58,276 nucleotides of DNA from Myxococcales bacterium. GTDB taxonomy: Bacteria > Myxococcota > Myxococcia > Myxococcales > JAKAPL01. A program made the position numbers and the translations under genes. The stretch covers positions 1 to 58,276 of the forward strand of contig JAJXUD010000024.1 in assembly GCA_021783235.1 (NCBI GenBank). Reading direction: 5' to 3'. The notes below the pieces were generated by a model. It saw nothing but the letters and a program-made list of their open reading frames with translations, was not told where the DNA came from and ran no database searches. Below, in pieces: positions 27,240 through 35,758 of this stretch (positions are counted from its first letter, which is position 1; every line of letters begins with the position of its first letter).

Positions 27240-29823
27240 TCGGCGAGCGGCCCTGGGGCCGTGGATCGGAGTGATGGCGCTCGCCGCCGGGCTCCTCGTG
27301 GGGGAGAGGGCCCTCGCGCAGGCGCTCGGTCAGATCCGTCCGCCGAGGACCCGCTTCTTCCCGCCGCCGCAGCTCCCCACGACGGTCGACCTCGCGAACA
27401 AGCGTCCCAAGTCGAGCGACGAGTCGCAGGGATCGAGCTCGGTCGACCACGCGATCGTCTCGAAGAACGGCCGCTTCAAGCTCGACTTCGAAAAGGTCGA
27501 GATCGCGGATCTCGTCCAGAGCATCAGCGACATCACGGGCAAGCTGTTCATCGTGCCCGAGAACGTTCACGGCCGAATCACGATCATCGGCCCGAAGCAC
27601 GGCACCGAGTGGGTGACCACCGAGGAGGCCTACGCCGCCTTCCTCGCGGCCCTCGACGCCAACAACCTCACCGTCTACCCGATGGGGCGGTACAATAAGA
27701 TAATCGAGAAGCGGGACGCGCGGCGCAAGCCCGTCCCGACCTTCGTCGACCCGAACCATCCCATCCCCGACACCGAGGAGTACGTGACGAGGCTCTTCCG
27801 CCTTCATCACGTCGATCCCGACACGGTGAACGGCCTGATGGGTGAGCTCGTCGGACCGGACGGCATGAGCCGGCCGTTCCAGCCGGATCTGCTCATCGTG
27901 GCGGACATCGCCTCCAACATGCGTAGGCTCGAGAAGATCGTCGAGCAGATCGACGTGCCCGCGGGCGGGGACGAGGTTCGAATCATCCAGGTGAGGTTCG
28001 GCACGGCCCAGGATCTCGCGGACAAGCTCCAGAACATCTTTCAGGACAAGAACAAGCGGCCCGGATCGCCGCGTGGGCTCTCGGTCGCCATTCCGAGCCC
28101 GTACCTGCGGGCGGTCCCCCCCGCGGGTCAGGGGCAGGGGCCTCAGGGCGAGGAGGCGGCGGTCCAGCTCACCCGCGTCGTCCCGGACGAGCGGACGAAC
28201 AAGCTCATCGTCATCGCGAGCCCGAAGTCGTTCGACAAGATCGAGGCGCTCGTCCGGCAGCTCGACGTGCCGGTGCCCGGCGAGGGGCAGATCCATGTCT
28301 ACTACCTCGAGAACGCCGTCGCCGAGCAGGTCTCGACCACGCTCACGAACCTGATCTCCGGCATCTCCGCCGGCCGCAAGGGAGGTCCTCAAGCCCCCGG
28401 GGGACCCGGAGGAAACCAGTCGGTCTTCGAGGGGCAGGTGAAGATCAGCCCCGACAAATCGACGAACTCCCTCGTCATCGTCGCCTCCGGCTCCGACTAC
28501 AACAACCTCGTCCGCGTCATCCAGCGCCTCGACCGGTCGCAGCGGCAGGTCTTCATCGAGGCGGTCCTCATGGAGGTCGATCTCAACAACGAGCTCGACT
28601 TCGGCGGCGCCTCGCACTACATCGCGAACGTCCCGGACGTCCTCGGCGTCAACGGCGGCCAGAGCATCCCCATCCCGTTCGGGGCCGAGCCGTTCCCGCT
28701 CGGCGGTAAGTTGAACTCGCTGCTCGGCGTGAGCGGGCTCGCGAGCCTCGGCGGCTTTCTCACCGGCCTGCAGGGGCCGGCCAACGCGGCCATCGGGCAG
28801 ACGCTCGGCATTCCGCTGCCGTCCTTCTCCATCCTCATGCAGGCCATGGAGACCAGCAGCGCGACCAACGTCCTCTCCACGCCTCACATCCTCACCACCA
28901 ACAACGAGGAGGCCGAAATCTCGGTCGGCCAGAACGTGCCGTTCCAGTCCGGCTTCAGCTTCGGCGGCTTTGGGCTCGGCGGCATGATGCCCGGGATGAT
29001 GGGCGGTCTCGGCGGGATCGGCGGCGCGAGCCCCATGGGGCTGGCTGGCGGCCTCGCGGCTCCCGGCATGGGTGGCCTCGGGGCGATGGGGGCGATGGGC
29101 GGGCTGGGCGGGATGATGGGTGGAATGGGCGGCATGGGCATGATGGGCGGCCTCGGTGGCATGCCCATGGGCCAGATCCAGCGGACGAACGTCGAGCTCA
29201 AGCTCAAGATCAAGCCGCAGATCAACGAGGGCGACTACGTCCGGCTCACCGTGGACGAGTCGAACGAGGAGATCACGAGCACCGACCCGGTGCTCGGCCC
29301 GACGACGTCCAAGCGGGCCATCAAGACCGTGATCGTCGCTAAGGATCAGGAGACCGTCGTCATCGGCGGCCTCATGAAAAACTCGGTGACGAAGTCGGTG
29401 GACAAGGTCCCGGTCCTGGGCGACATCCCGGTCCTCGGCTGGCTCTTCCGCTACAACACCGTGACCAAGGCGAAGCTCAACCTGCTGCTCTTCCTCACGC
29501 CCTACATCATCCGAGAGTCCTCGGACTTCCGGGGGATCTTCGAGCGGAAGATGGAGGAGCGCAAGGAGTTCGTCGAGCGCTTCTACGGCTCCTCCGAGGA
29601 CTACCATGTGCCCATCGACTACGCCCGCAAGGCGGGCCCGCTCGGCGCGATGACGGTGACGCTGACGAAGGAGCAGGCGAAGTACGAGAACGGCGGAAAC
29701 GGCAGGGGGACTGGCGAGCGCGAGATCGGGCCGATGGGCCCGCCGCCGGCCGGATCGGTGCCGCCTGGCGGCGCTCCGCTCTCTCCCGTCAGGGGCGGGC
29801 AGCCGGATGGCTCCGAGGAGTGA
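27226..29823 (+). CDS. gspD: Type II secretion system secretin
   Basis: An 865-residue outer-membrane channel subunit. After a signal peptide come the N0 domain (about 80-150; FEKVEIADLVQSISDITGK), N1-N3 domains (about 180-460; VTRLFRLHHVDPDTVNGLM, IHVYYLENAVAEQVSTTL) and the secretin domain (about 470-770), with NVLSTPHILTTNNEEAEISV, VPVLGDIPVLGWLF and the closing LLLFLTPYIIR. A Gly/Met-rich insert of about 65 residues (about 583-649; GGLGGMMGGMGGMGMMGG) interrupts the secretin domain. The C-terminal 80 residues are a low-complexity tail. Secretins of this type are normally about 650-750 residues, so the extra length is the insert and the tail. Confidence 0.96.
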   Translation: MQSSDRRAALGPWIGVMALAAGLLVGERALAQALGQIRPPRTRFFPPPQLPTTVDLANKRPKSSDESQGSSSVDHAIVSKNGRFKLDFEKVEIADLVQSISDITGKLFIVPENVHGRITIIGPKHGTEWVTTEEAYAAFLAALDANNLTVYPMGRYNKIIEKRDARRKPVPTFVDPNHPIPDTEEYVTRLFRLHHVDPDTVNGLMGELVGPDGMSRPFQPDLLIVADIASNMRRLEKIVEQIDVPAGGDEVRIIQVRFGTAQDLADKLQNIFQDKNKRPGSPRGLSVAIPSPYLRAVPPAGQGQGPQGEEAAVQLTRVVPDERTNKLIVIASPKSFDKIEALVRQLDVPVPGEGQIHVYYLENAVAEQVSTTLTNLISGISAGRKGGPQAPGGPGGNQSVFEGQVKISPDKSTNSLVIVASGSDYNNLVRVIQRLDRSQRQVFIEAVLMEVDLNNELDFGGASHYIANVPDVLGVNGGQSIPIPFGAEPFPLGGKLNSLLGVSGLASLGGFLTGLQGPANAAIGQTLGIPLPSFSILMQAMETSSATNVLSTPHILTTNNEEAEISVGQNVPFQSGFSFGGFGLGGMMPGMMGGLGGIGGASPMGLAGGLAAPGMGGLGAMGAMGGLGGMMGGMGGMGMMGGLGGMPMGQIQRTNVELKLKIKPQINEGDYVRLTVDESNEEITSTDPVLGPTTSKRAIKTVIVAKDQETVVIGGLMKNSVTKSVDKVPVLGDIPVLGWLFRYNTVTKAKLNLLLFLTPYIIRESSDFRGIFERKMEERKEFVERFYGSSEDYHVPIDYARKAGPLGAMTVTLTKEQAKYENGGNGRGTGEREIGPMGPPPAGSVPPGGAPLSPVRGGQPDGSEE

Positions 29824-29871
29824 GTCCTAGCCGGGGAACGCCAGCGGAATCCCCGGGGTTTGGGAACGGTC

Positions 29872-31698
29872 ATGGCCGATGCATTGCAAGCGCAGACGGA
29901 CGCCGGCCCGGTCGACCCGGGGTCGGCCGAGCAGCCGCGTTCGGTCGAGTCGACCGTCCAGGTCTCCCACGGTCCCGCCTTTCTCTGTGGGCGTCCTCTC
30001 GGCGAGATCCTGCGCGAGACGGCGAAGCTCCCAGAGGAGAAGCTCGCCGAGGCGCTGGCGCAGCAGGCGGAGAAGGGCGGCCGGATCGGGGAGGTCTTGC
30101 TCGGGCTCAAATCCATCACCGAGGAGCAGCTCTTCCAGGCGCTGGCCTACCAGCTCGATCTGCCGTTCTCGGCCAAGCTGCCCGTCGACGAGATCACCCC
30201 AGAGCTCATCCAGAAGCTGCCGATCAACTTCGCGAAGCAGGCGAAGCTCCTCCCGCTCCGGGTGGAGGGCGACCGGGTCGTCGTCGCCACCGGCGACCCG
30301 CTCGACACCGCTCTCCTCGATCACGCTCGGATGCTGCTCGAGGCGCCGGTCACGCCGCTCCTAGCGCCGCCCCAGGCGATCCTCGACGCCATCAACCAGG
30401 TCTACGACCGTGCCGCCAACGAGGCCGAGCGGCTCATGGACGACCTCGCGGCCGAGGATCTCGACAGCCTCGCGCACGAGCTCGAGGAGCCGCAGGACCT
30501 CCTCGACGCCGCCGACGACGAGGCGCCGATCATCAAGCTCGTCAACTCGCTGCTCTTCCAGGCGGTCAAGGAGCGGGCGTCGGACATCCACATCGAGCCC
30601 TTCGAGCGCGACCTGTCGGTCCGGTTCCGGGTGGACGGCGTCTTGCGCGAGAAGATCAAGCCGCCGAAGCGCTTTCAGAAGGCCATCGCCTCGCGCGTCA
30701 AGATCATGGGCAACCTGAACATCGCCGAGACGCGCCTGCCGCAGGACGGCCGAATCCGAATCAAGATCGCCGGGCGCGACATCGACATCCGTCTCTCGAC
30801 CGTGCCCACGACGCACGGAGAGCGGATCGTCATGCGTCTGCTCGACAAGTCGGCGGTGCTCCTCGATCTCGCCGAGATCGGGTTCAGCAAGGACCAGCTC
30901 GTGCTGATGGATTCGCTCATCCATCGCAGCCACGGGATCATCCTCGTCACGGGGCCCACGGGTTCTGGCAAGACCACGACGCTCTACGCGGCGCTCTCGA
31001 AGATCAACACGACCGACCTGAACATCCTGACCGTCGAGGACCCGGTCGAGTACCAGATCAAGGGCATTGGCCAGGTCCAGGTGAACCCGAAGATCGAGCT
31101 CACCTTCGCCTCGGGGCTGCGCAGCTTTTTGCGTCAGGACCCTGACGTCATCATGGTGGGCGAGATCCGCGACCTCGAGACGGCCGAGATCGCCATCCAG
31201 GCCTCGCTGACCGGCCACCTCGTCTTCTCGACGGTCCACACGAACGATGCCCCGGGCGCCATCACGCGTCTCGTCGACATGGGGGTGGAGCCGTTCCTCG
31301 TGGCGTCGTCCCTCGTCGGCTGCCTCGCGCAGCGGCTCGTGCGCGTCGTCTGCAAGGAGTGCCGCGTTCCCTACCAGCCGACGGCCGAGGAGCTCTCCGA
31401 GATGGGTCTGCCGCCGACGGCCCTGCGCGACGCCGCGGTGGAGCACCTCTGGCGCGCGGTCGGCTGCTCGAACTGCAACGGCACGGGCTACCGCGGTCGG
31501 ACCGGCATCTACGAGATGATGGTCGTGAGCGACGACATCCGGCAGCAGATCCTACAGAAGGTCGATTCGAACACCATCAAGAAGACCGCCATCGCCCAGG
31601 GGATGCGGGCGCTCATCCACGACGGCGCCGCGAAGGTGCTCCGCGGGATCACGACCTCGGCCGAGCTGCTCTCGGTGACGCAGGAGGACCTGCTTTAG
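29872..31698 (+). CDS. gspE: Type II secretion system ATPase
   Basis: A 608-residue cytoplasmic hexameric ATPase that powers pseudopilus assembly. The N-terminal MshEN-type domain is at about 45-170. The ATPase core has Walker A GPTGSGKTTT (about 362), the Asp box (LTVEDPVEYQ), Walker B MVGEIRDLETAE (about 424) and the His box (TVHTNDAPGAI). The zinc-binding tetracysteine is present as CKEC and CSNC (about 496-537). The ATG at 29872 was preferred to a TTG 12 nt earlier. The ATG lies 48 nt after gspD, the longest gap of the early operon. Confidence 0.97.
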   Translation: MADALQAQTDAGPVDPGSAEQPRSVESTVQVSHGPAFLCGRPLGEILRETAKLPEEKLAEALAQQAEKGGRIGEVLLGLKSITEEQLFQALAYQLDLPFSAKLPVDEITPELIQKLPINFAKQAKLLPLRVEGDRVVVATGDPLDTALLDHARMLLEAPVTPLLAPPQAILDAINQVYDRAANEAERLMDDLAAEDLDSLAHELEEPQDLLDAADDEAPIIKLVNSLLFQAVKERASDIHIEPFERDLSVRFRVDGVLREKIKPPKRFQKAIASRVKIMGNLNIAETRLPQDGRIRIKIAGRDIDIRLSTVPTTHGERIVMRLLDKSAVLLDLAEIGFSKDQLVLMDSLIHRSHGIILVTGPTGSGKTTTLYAALSKINTTDLNILTVEDPVEYQIKGIGQVQVNPKIELTFASGLRSFLRQDPDVIMVGEIRDLETAEIAIQASLTGHLVFSTVHTNDAPGAITRLVDMGVEPFLVASSLVGCLAQRLVRVVCKECRVPYQPTAEELSEMGLPPTALRDAAVEHLWRAVGCSNCNGTGYRGRTGIYEMMVVSDDIRQQILQKVDSNTIKKTAIAQGMRALIHDGAAKVLRGITTSAELLSVTQEDLL

Positions 31699-31710
31699 CG
31701 GGCGCCCGCG

Positions 31711-32943
31711 ATGCCGATCTTCGAATACAAGGGCTACGACCAGGCCGGCAAGCAGGTCGACGGTATCCGCGAGGCGGACAGCCCGAAGGGGCTGCGCGCC
31801 GCGCTCCGCAAGGAGGGGGTCTTCCTCTCCGAGGTGCTCGCGGAGCAGGAGAAGCAGGCCCGTGCGGCGGCGGGGGACATCGACGTAAAGCGGTTCGTCG
31901 GCGGGCGCATCTCGTCGGACGACGTGGCCATTCTGACGCGCCAGCTCGCGACACTCGTCGGGGCCGGCATCCCGCTCGTCGAGGCGCTCACGGCGCTGGT
32001 CGACCAGGTGGACCACGAGAAGCTCAAGCGGATCGTCTCGGCGGTCAAGCAGCGGGTCAACGAGGGTACGACGCTCGCCGACGCGATGGCGCAGCACCCG
32101 AAGGTCTTCAACAACCTCTTCGTCAACATGGTCCGCGCCGGGGAGCACTCGGGCGCGCTCCACGTCGTCCTGGTTCGGCTCGCCGATTTCACCGAGGCCC
32201 AGGCGCGGCTGCGCTCGAAGGTCATCGGGACGATGGTCTACCCCCTCATCATGGTGCTCGTCGGCACCGGGATCATGGGGGTCCTCATGACGGTGGTGGT
32301 CCCGAAGGTGACCCGGATGTTCGAGGACATGAAGATGGCGCTGCCGCTCCCGACGCGCGTCCTCATCTTCGTGTCGCACGCGGCCCAGAATTACTGGTAC
32401 CTGATCCTGCTCGCGATGGGGCTCGGGGTGTGGGGCTTTCTCGCCTACATCCGTTCGCCCAACGGGCGCGCCTGGTGGGACCGCACCGTGCTGCAGATGC
32501 CGGTGTTCGGCAAGATCGTGAGAATGCTGGCGATCGCGCGTTTCTCGCGGACGCTCTCGACCTTGCTTCGCAGCGGGGTCCCCCTCCTGACCTCGATGGA
32601 CATCGTCAGGGCCATCGTCACGAACACGGTCCTCTCGGGGGTCATCGAGCAGTCCCGAGAGGCAATCAAGGAGGGCGAGAGCATCGCCGCGCCGCTGCGT
32701 CGGTCGGGCGAGTTCCCGCCCATGGTCTACCACATGGTCGCGATCGGCGAGCGGAGCGGACAGCTCGAGGAGATGCTCCTGAACGTCGCCAACGCCTACG
32801 ACTCGCAGGTCGAGACGCGCATGTCGGCGCTGACCTCTCTCCTCGAGCCGGTCATGATCGTCTCGATGGGCGTGGTCGTCGCCTTCATCGTCATGTCGAT
32901 CCTCCTGCCGATCCTCCAGATGAACACCATGGCGGCCCATTGA
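31711..32943 (+). CDS. gspF: Type II secretion system inner-membrane platform protein
   Basis: A 410-residue polytopic protein with two repeated T2SSF cytoplasmic domains (about 65-185 and 270-395) and three membrane helices (LIMVLVGTGIMGVLMTVVV; YLILLAMGLGVWGFLAYI; VSMGVVVAFIVMSILLPIL). Signature phrases include LTRQLATLVGAGIPLVEAL, MVRAGEHSGAL and IGERSGQLEEML. It couples GspE to the pseudopilus. It starts 12 nt after gspE. Confidence 0.97.
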   Translation: MPIFEYKGYDQAGKQVDGIREADSPKGLRAALRKEGVFLSEVLAEQEKQARAAAGDIDVKRFVGGRISSDDVAILTRQLATLVGAGIPLVEALTALVDQVDHEKLKRIVSAVKQRVNEGTTLADAMAQHPKVFNNLFVNMVRAGEHSGALHVVLVRLADFTEAQARLRSKVIGTMVYPLIMVLVGTGIMGVLMTVVVPKVTRMFEDMKMALPLPTRVLIFVSHAAQNYWYLILLAMGLGVWGFLAYIRSPNGRAWWDRTVLQMPVFGKIVRMLAIARFSRTLSTLLRSGVPLLTSMDIVRAIVTNTVLSGVIEQSREAIKEGESIAAPLRRSGEFPPMVYHMVAIGERSGQLEEMLLNVANAYDSQVETRMSALTSLLEPVMIVSMGVVVAFIVMSILLPILQMNTMAAH

Positions 32944-32953
32944 GGAGCTCCTC

Positions 32954-33187
32954 GTGAGGGAAGCGGCGTTCGGAGGACGGATGGAACGAGGGGTGAGGGC
33001 CGCCGCCGCGCTATCGCTGGCGGCGGTCGCGGCCTCGCTGCTGGCGCTCGGGCTCTGGCTCGAACGGCCGGGCGGCCGGCGGCCGAGCTGGAATGGCCCG
33101 GGACAGGGGGAGGTTGCGTCCCCTGGGCCCGCGGTCGACGTCGTCACCGGGAAGCCTGTCGCTTCCCGGCATGCATGGAGGCAGTGA
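32954..33187 (+). CDS. Small single-span membrane protein between gspF and gspG
   Basis: A 77-residue frame fills exactly the space between gspF and gspG, ending 1 nt before the gspG ATG. It contains one strongly hydrophobic segment (AAAALSLAAVAASLLALGLW) followed by a Gly/Pro/Arg-rich tail. Two starts have ribosome binding sites: GTG 32954 (GGAG at 32943-32946) and ATG 32981 (GGAGG at 32972-32976). I do not recognise it. Position and start signals favour a real gene, perhaps an accessory to the pseudopilus or platform, but chance in GC-rich DNA is possible. Confidence 0.5.
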   Translation: MREAAFGGRMERGVRAAAALSLAAVAASLLALGLWLERPGGRRPSWNGPGQGEVASPGPAVDVVTGKPVASRHAWRQ

Positions 33188-33188
33188 C

Positions 33189-33611
33189 ATGAGAGCTGGA
33201 ACGCAGTTGGCACGCAGGGCGGCGTCGCGCTCGGTTCGAGGCATGACGCTCATCGAGATCATGGTCGTCGTCGCGATCCTCGGCATGATCGCCGGCGTCG
33301 TCGGCGTGGCGGTCATGGGCCGGTTCGCCGAAGCAAAGCGGTCGACCGCCGAGCTCGACATCAAGGGCTTCGAGGACGGCCTGCGGCTCTACAAGCTCAA
33401 GCACAGCCGCTTCCCGACGACTGCCGAGGGGCTCGCGGCGCTCTACTCCGAGCGCTACCTCGACGGCGAGCTCAAGAAGGACCCCTGGGGCAACGACTAC
33501 GTCTACCTGGCGCCGGGAACCGTGCACCCGGACGGTTACGACATCCTCTCGTACGGCGGTGACGGCAAGCCGGGCGGCGACGGCGACGACGCGGACATCG
33601 TCAACAAGTAG
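33189..33611 (+). CDS. gspG: Type II secretion system major pseudopilin
   Basis: A 140-residue prepilin. The leader of 18 residues ends in SVRG, cleaved before MTLIEIMVVVAILGMIAGVV, with the conserved Glu5. The rest follows GspG: LYKLKHSRFPTTAEGLAAL, DPWGNDYVYLAPG and the calcium-site loop YGGDGKPGGDGDDADI. The leader is longer than usual. It needs the prepilin peptidase GspO/PilD, which is not in this window. The ATG at 33189 follows the small ORF. Confidence 0.97.
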   Translation: MRAGTQLARRAASRSVRGMTLIEIMVVVAILGMIAGVVGVAVMGRFAEAKRSTAELDIKGFEDGLRLYKLKHSRFPTTAEGLAALYSERYLDGELKKDPWGNDYVYLAPGTVHPDGYDILSYGGDGKPGGDGDDADIVNK

Positions 33612-33621
33612 CGCCTCTTCC

Positions 33622-34263
33622 ATGCGCGCCACGTCCGGGTTCACGCTCCTCGAGATCACGATCACGCTCGTGCTCCTCGTGCTCGCGCTCTCGGTGGCGA
33701 TGCCCGGCCTCGAGTCGGTCACCGGGGCTCGGCTGCGATCGTCGGCGGGCGAGATGGCGGGGGAGATGCGCGCGCTCTTCGACGAGTCGGCGCTCTCCGG
33801 GCGGACCTGCCGGATGGCGTTCGATCTGGACAAGCGCACTTACTGGCCCGAGTGCGCGAAGAGCGCGGCGCGCATCTCCTCGCAGAAGGAGGAGAGCCGG
33901 GACGGGCAGCGGTACGTCGACACCCAGGCGATCGAGCGGGAGCAAGATCGGATGGCCGAGCTGCAGCGCGACAATCCGTTCGAGGCGCAGATCGAGGCCC
34001 AAACTCCGTTCGCTCGCTTCACAGACGTGGACGTTCCCCGCCGCACGCTCCCGGACGGGGTCGACTTCGACTGGGTCTGGACCCAGCACCAGACCCAGAA
34101 GTACACCGCCGGCGACGCCTACCTCTACTACTTCCCCCAGGGGAACGCGGAGCGTGGGCTCGTCGTGCTCAAGCACGGCGACGACGCGGTCGCCCTCTCG
34201 GTGAGCCCGCTGACGGGGCGCGTCGTCCTCAGCTCCGGGGAGCCCGAGGTGCCCAAGGAATGA
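33622..34263 (+). CDS. gspH: Type II secretion system minor pseudopilin H
   Basis: A 213-residue prepilin with the cleavage site SG/FTLLEITITL and a hydrophobic alpha1 (LVLLVLALSVAMPG). The globular part is larger than in most GspH, with a Gln/Arg/Glu-rich segment (DTQAIEREQDRMAELQRDNP) and a C-terminal strand region ending VSPLTGRVVLSSGEPEV. Placed as H by order after gspG and by the FTLLE prepilin N-terminus. It overlaps gspI by 4 nt (ATGA). Confidence 0.85.
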   Translation: MRATSGFTLLEITITLVLLVLALSVAMPGLESVTGARLRSSAGEMAGEMRALFDESALSGRTCRMAFDLDKRTYWPECAKSAARISSQKEESRDGQRYVDTQAIEREQDRMAELQRDNPFEAQIEAQTPFARFTDVDVPRRTLPDGVDFDWVWTQHQTQKYTAGDAYLYYFPQGNAERGLVVLKHGDDAVALSVSPLTGRVVLSSGEPEVPKE

Positions 34264-35087
34264 GGCGCCGCGGCTTCACGCTCCTCGAGGTCACGATCGC
34301 CCTCGCCATTCTCGGGCTGGGTCTCGTCGCGCTCGTCGACATCAACGCCGGGGCGACGAAGCTCCACGAGGCGAGCGAGCAGCTCACGTTGGCGACGCTG
34401 CTCGCTCGCAGCAAGATGGTCGATCTCGAGCTGAAGCTGAACCAGGACGGCTTTTCCGACTTCGACACCGAGATCGACGGGACGTTCGAGGAGGAGAAGC
34501 ACCCCGAGGTCCGATGGAAGGCTCAGATCTTGAAGCCGGACCTGACCAAGTCCACGCAGCAGCTCACCTCCCTCATCAGCGGCGCGATGGGCGGTGGCCC
34601 GAACGCGGCCGCCGGCGCGGCGGGGGCCGCGGGGGCGGCGTCCTCGGGTGGGCAGAGCCCGCTCGCGGCGCTGCTCGGCCAGTCTTCCCTCGTTCCCCCG
34701 GGGACGACGCTGCCCGGGATGCCGAGCTCGCTGCCGGGCTCGAGTTCCGCCGATTCGTCTGCGGCCCCGAGTCCGACGACCACCGGCCTCGGCGGAATCA
34801 TAGGGCAGGCGGCCACGGGCCTCATCCAAAGCCAGGTTCAGATGCTGGTTCAGCAGATCCAGCAGGGCGTCCGGGAGATCCGACTCACGATCCTCTGGAA
34901 GGACGGCAAGGTGGACGAGAGCTTCACGGTGACGACCCACCTCGTGGTACTCCAGCCGACGGGTCCGGGAACGAGCGCGACGGGCGCCACCGCCCCAGGT
35001 CAGTCGACCAACCCGAACGGCAGCGGGGTGCCCATGCCGGGCATGCCCGGCGGGATGAGCGGAACGATGCCGGGGGTTCTCCCTTGA
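34260..35087 (+). CDS. gspI: Type II secretion system minor pseudopilin I with long low-complexity insert
   Basis: A 275-residue prepilin, about twice the usual length. The leader is MRRRG, cut before FTLLEVTIALAILGLGLVAL. Residues about 50-100 and 185-230 form the normal GspI fold (LTLATLLARSKMVDLELKLN; VREIRLTILWKDGKVDESF). Between them lies a Gly/Ala/Ser/Pro-rich insert of about 80 residues (about 104-187; AAAGAAGAAGAASSGGQSPL), and the C-terminus ends in a Gly/Met/Pro tail (PMPGMPGGMSGTMPGVLP). The stop codon overlaps the TTG start of gspJ. Confidence 0.88.
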   Translation: MRRRGFTLLEVTIALAILGLGLVALVDINAGATKLHEASEQLTLATLLARSKMVDLELKLNQDGFSDFDTEIDGTFEEEKHPEVRWKAQILKPDLTKSTQQLTSLISGAMGGGPNAAAGAAGAAGAASSGGQSPLAALLGQSSLVPPGTTLPGMPSSLPGSSSADSSAAPSPTTTGLGGIIGQAATGLIQSQVQMLVQQIQQGVREIRLTILWKDGKVDESFTVTTHLVVLQPTGPGTSATGATAPGQSTNPNGSGVPMPGMPGGMSGTMPGVLP

Positions 35088-35758
35088 AGCGCGGCGGATT
35101 CACGTTGCTCGAGGCCCTGATCTCGCTCGCCATCATGGCCTTGATGGGAGGCCTCATCTGGGGGAGCTTTGGGCCGAGCTGGCGCCTGAAGGAGACCGTC
35201 GAGGCCCAGGCCGAGCGCGACATGGGCATCCGGCTCGCGATGAGCCGGATGGCCCGCGAGATTTCCATGGCGTTTCTCTCGAACGACTATGACAAGGCGC
35301 GCTACCGCGAGATGCTGACCCGGTTCGACGGCGAGCATGGCGCGGGGGACCACGACCGGCTGCTCTTCGCCTCGGTCTCGCACGAGCGGCTCTACGAGAA
35401 CGCCCTCGAGTCGGACCAGTCGATCATCGAGTACAAGCTGCTCGAGAGCCAGGATCCGCAGCGGGTGGGCCAGATGGATCTCGTGCGGCGGGAGAAGACC
35501 GTCTTCGACGACGAGCCCGACCGCGGCGGGGACGTCGAGGTCCTCTGCGAGGACGTCCAAGGGATCCGCTTCCGCTACTGGGACGCCGTGAAGAGCGAGT
35601 GGGTCGAGGACTGGAACAGCAGGGACGTCGAGCGGGCCGGCACCCTTCCGCTGCGCGTCCAGATCGCCCTCGTCGTCGGCGATCCCGGCACGATCGGGCA
35701 GCGCTACACCACCCAGGCGGAGATCTTTCTCCCCCAGCCGATGGACCGGACTCAGTGA
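35084..35758 (+). CDS. gspJ: Type II secretion system minor pseudopilin J
   Basis: A 224-residue prepilin with the rare TTG start at 35084, overlapping the gspI stop as TTGA. The leader MKRGG is cleaved before FTLLEALISLAIMALMGGLI. The family phrases ERDMGIRLAMSRMAREISMA and FLSNDY follow, and the fold ends with PLRVQIALVVGD. No other in-frame start precedes the prepilin motif, so the TTG is required. The stop overlaps gspK (GTGA). Confidence 0.92.
   Translation: MKRGGFTLLEALISLAIMALMGGLIWGSFGPSWRLKETVEAQAERDMGIRLAMSRMAREISMAFLSNDYDKARYREMLTRFDGEHGAGDHDRLLFASVSHERLYENALESDQSIIEYKLLESQDPQRVGQMDLVRREKTVFDDEPDRGGDVEVLCEDVQGIRFRYWDAVKSEWVEDWNSRDVERAGTLPLRVQIALVVGDPGTIGQRYTTQAEIFLPQPMDRTQ

Noticed and set aside
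29860-29871. TTG at 29860 as start of gspE
   Set aside because: It adds only four residues (GTV before ATG 29872) and has no better ribosome binding site.
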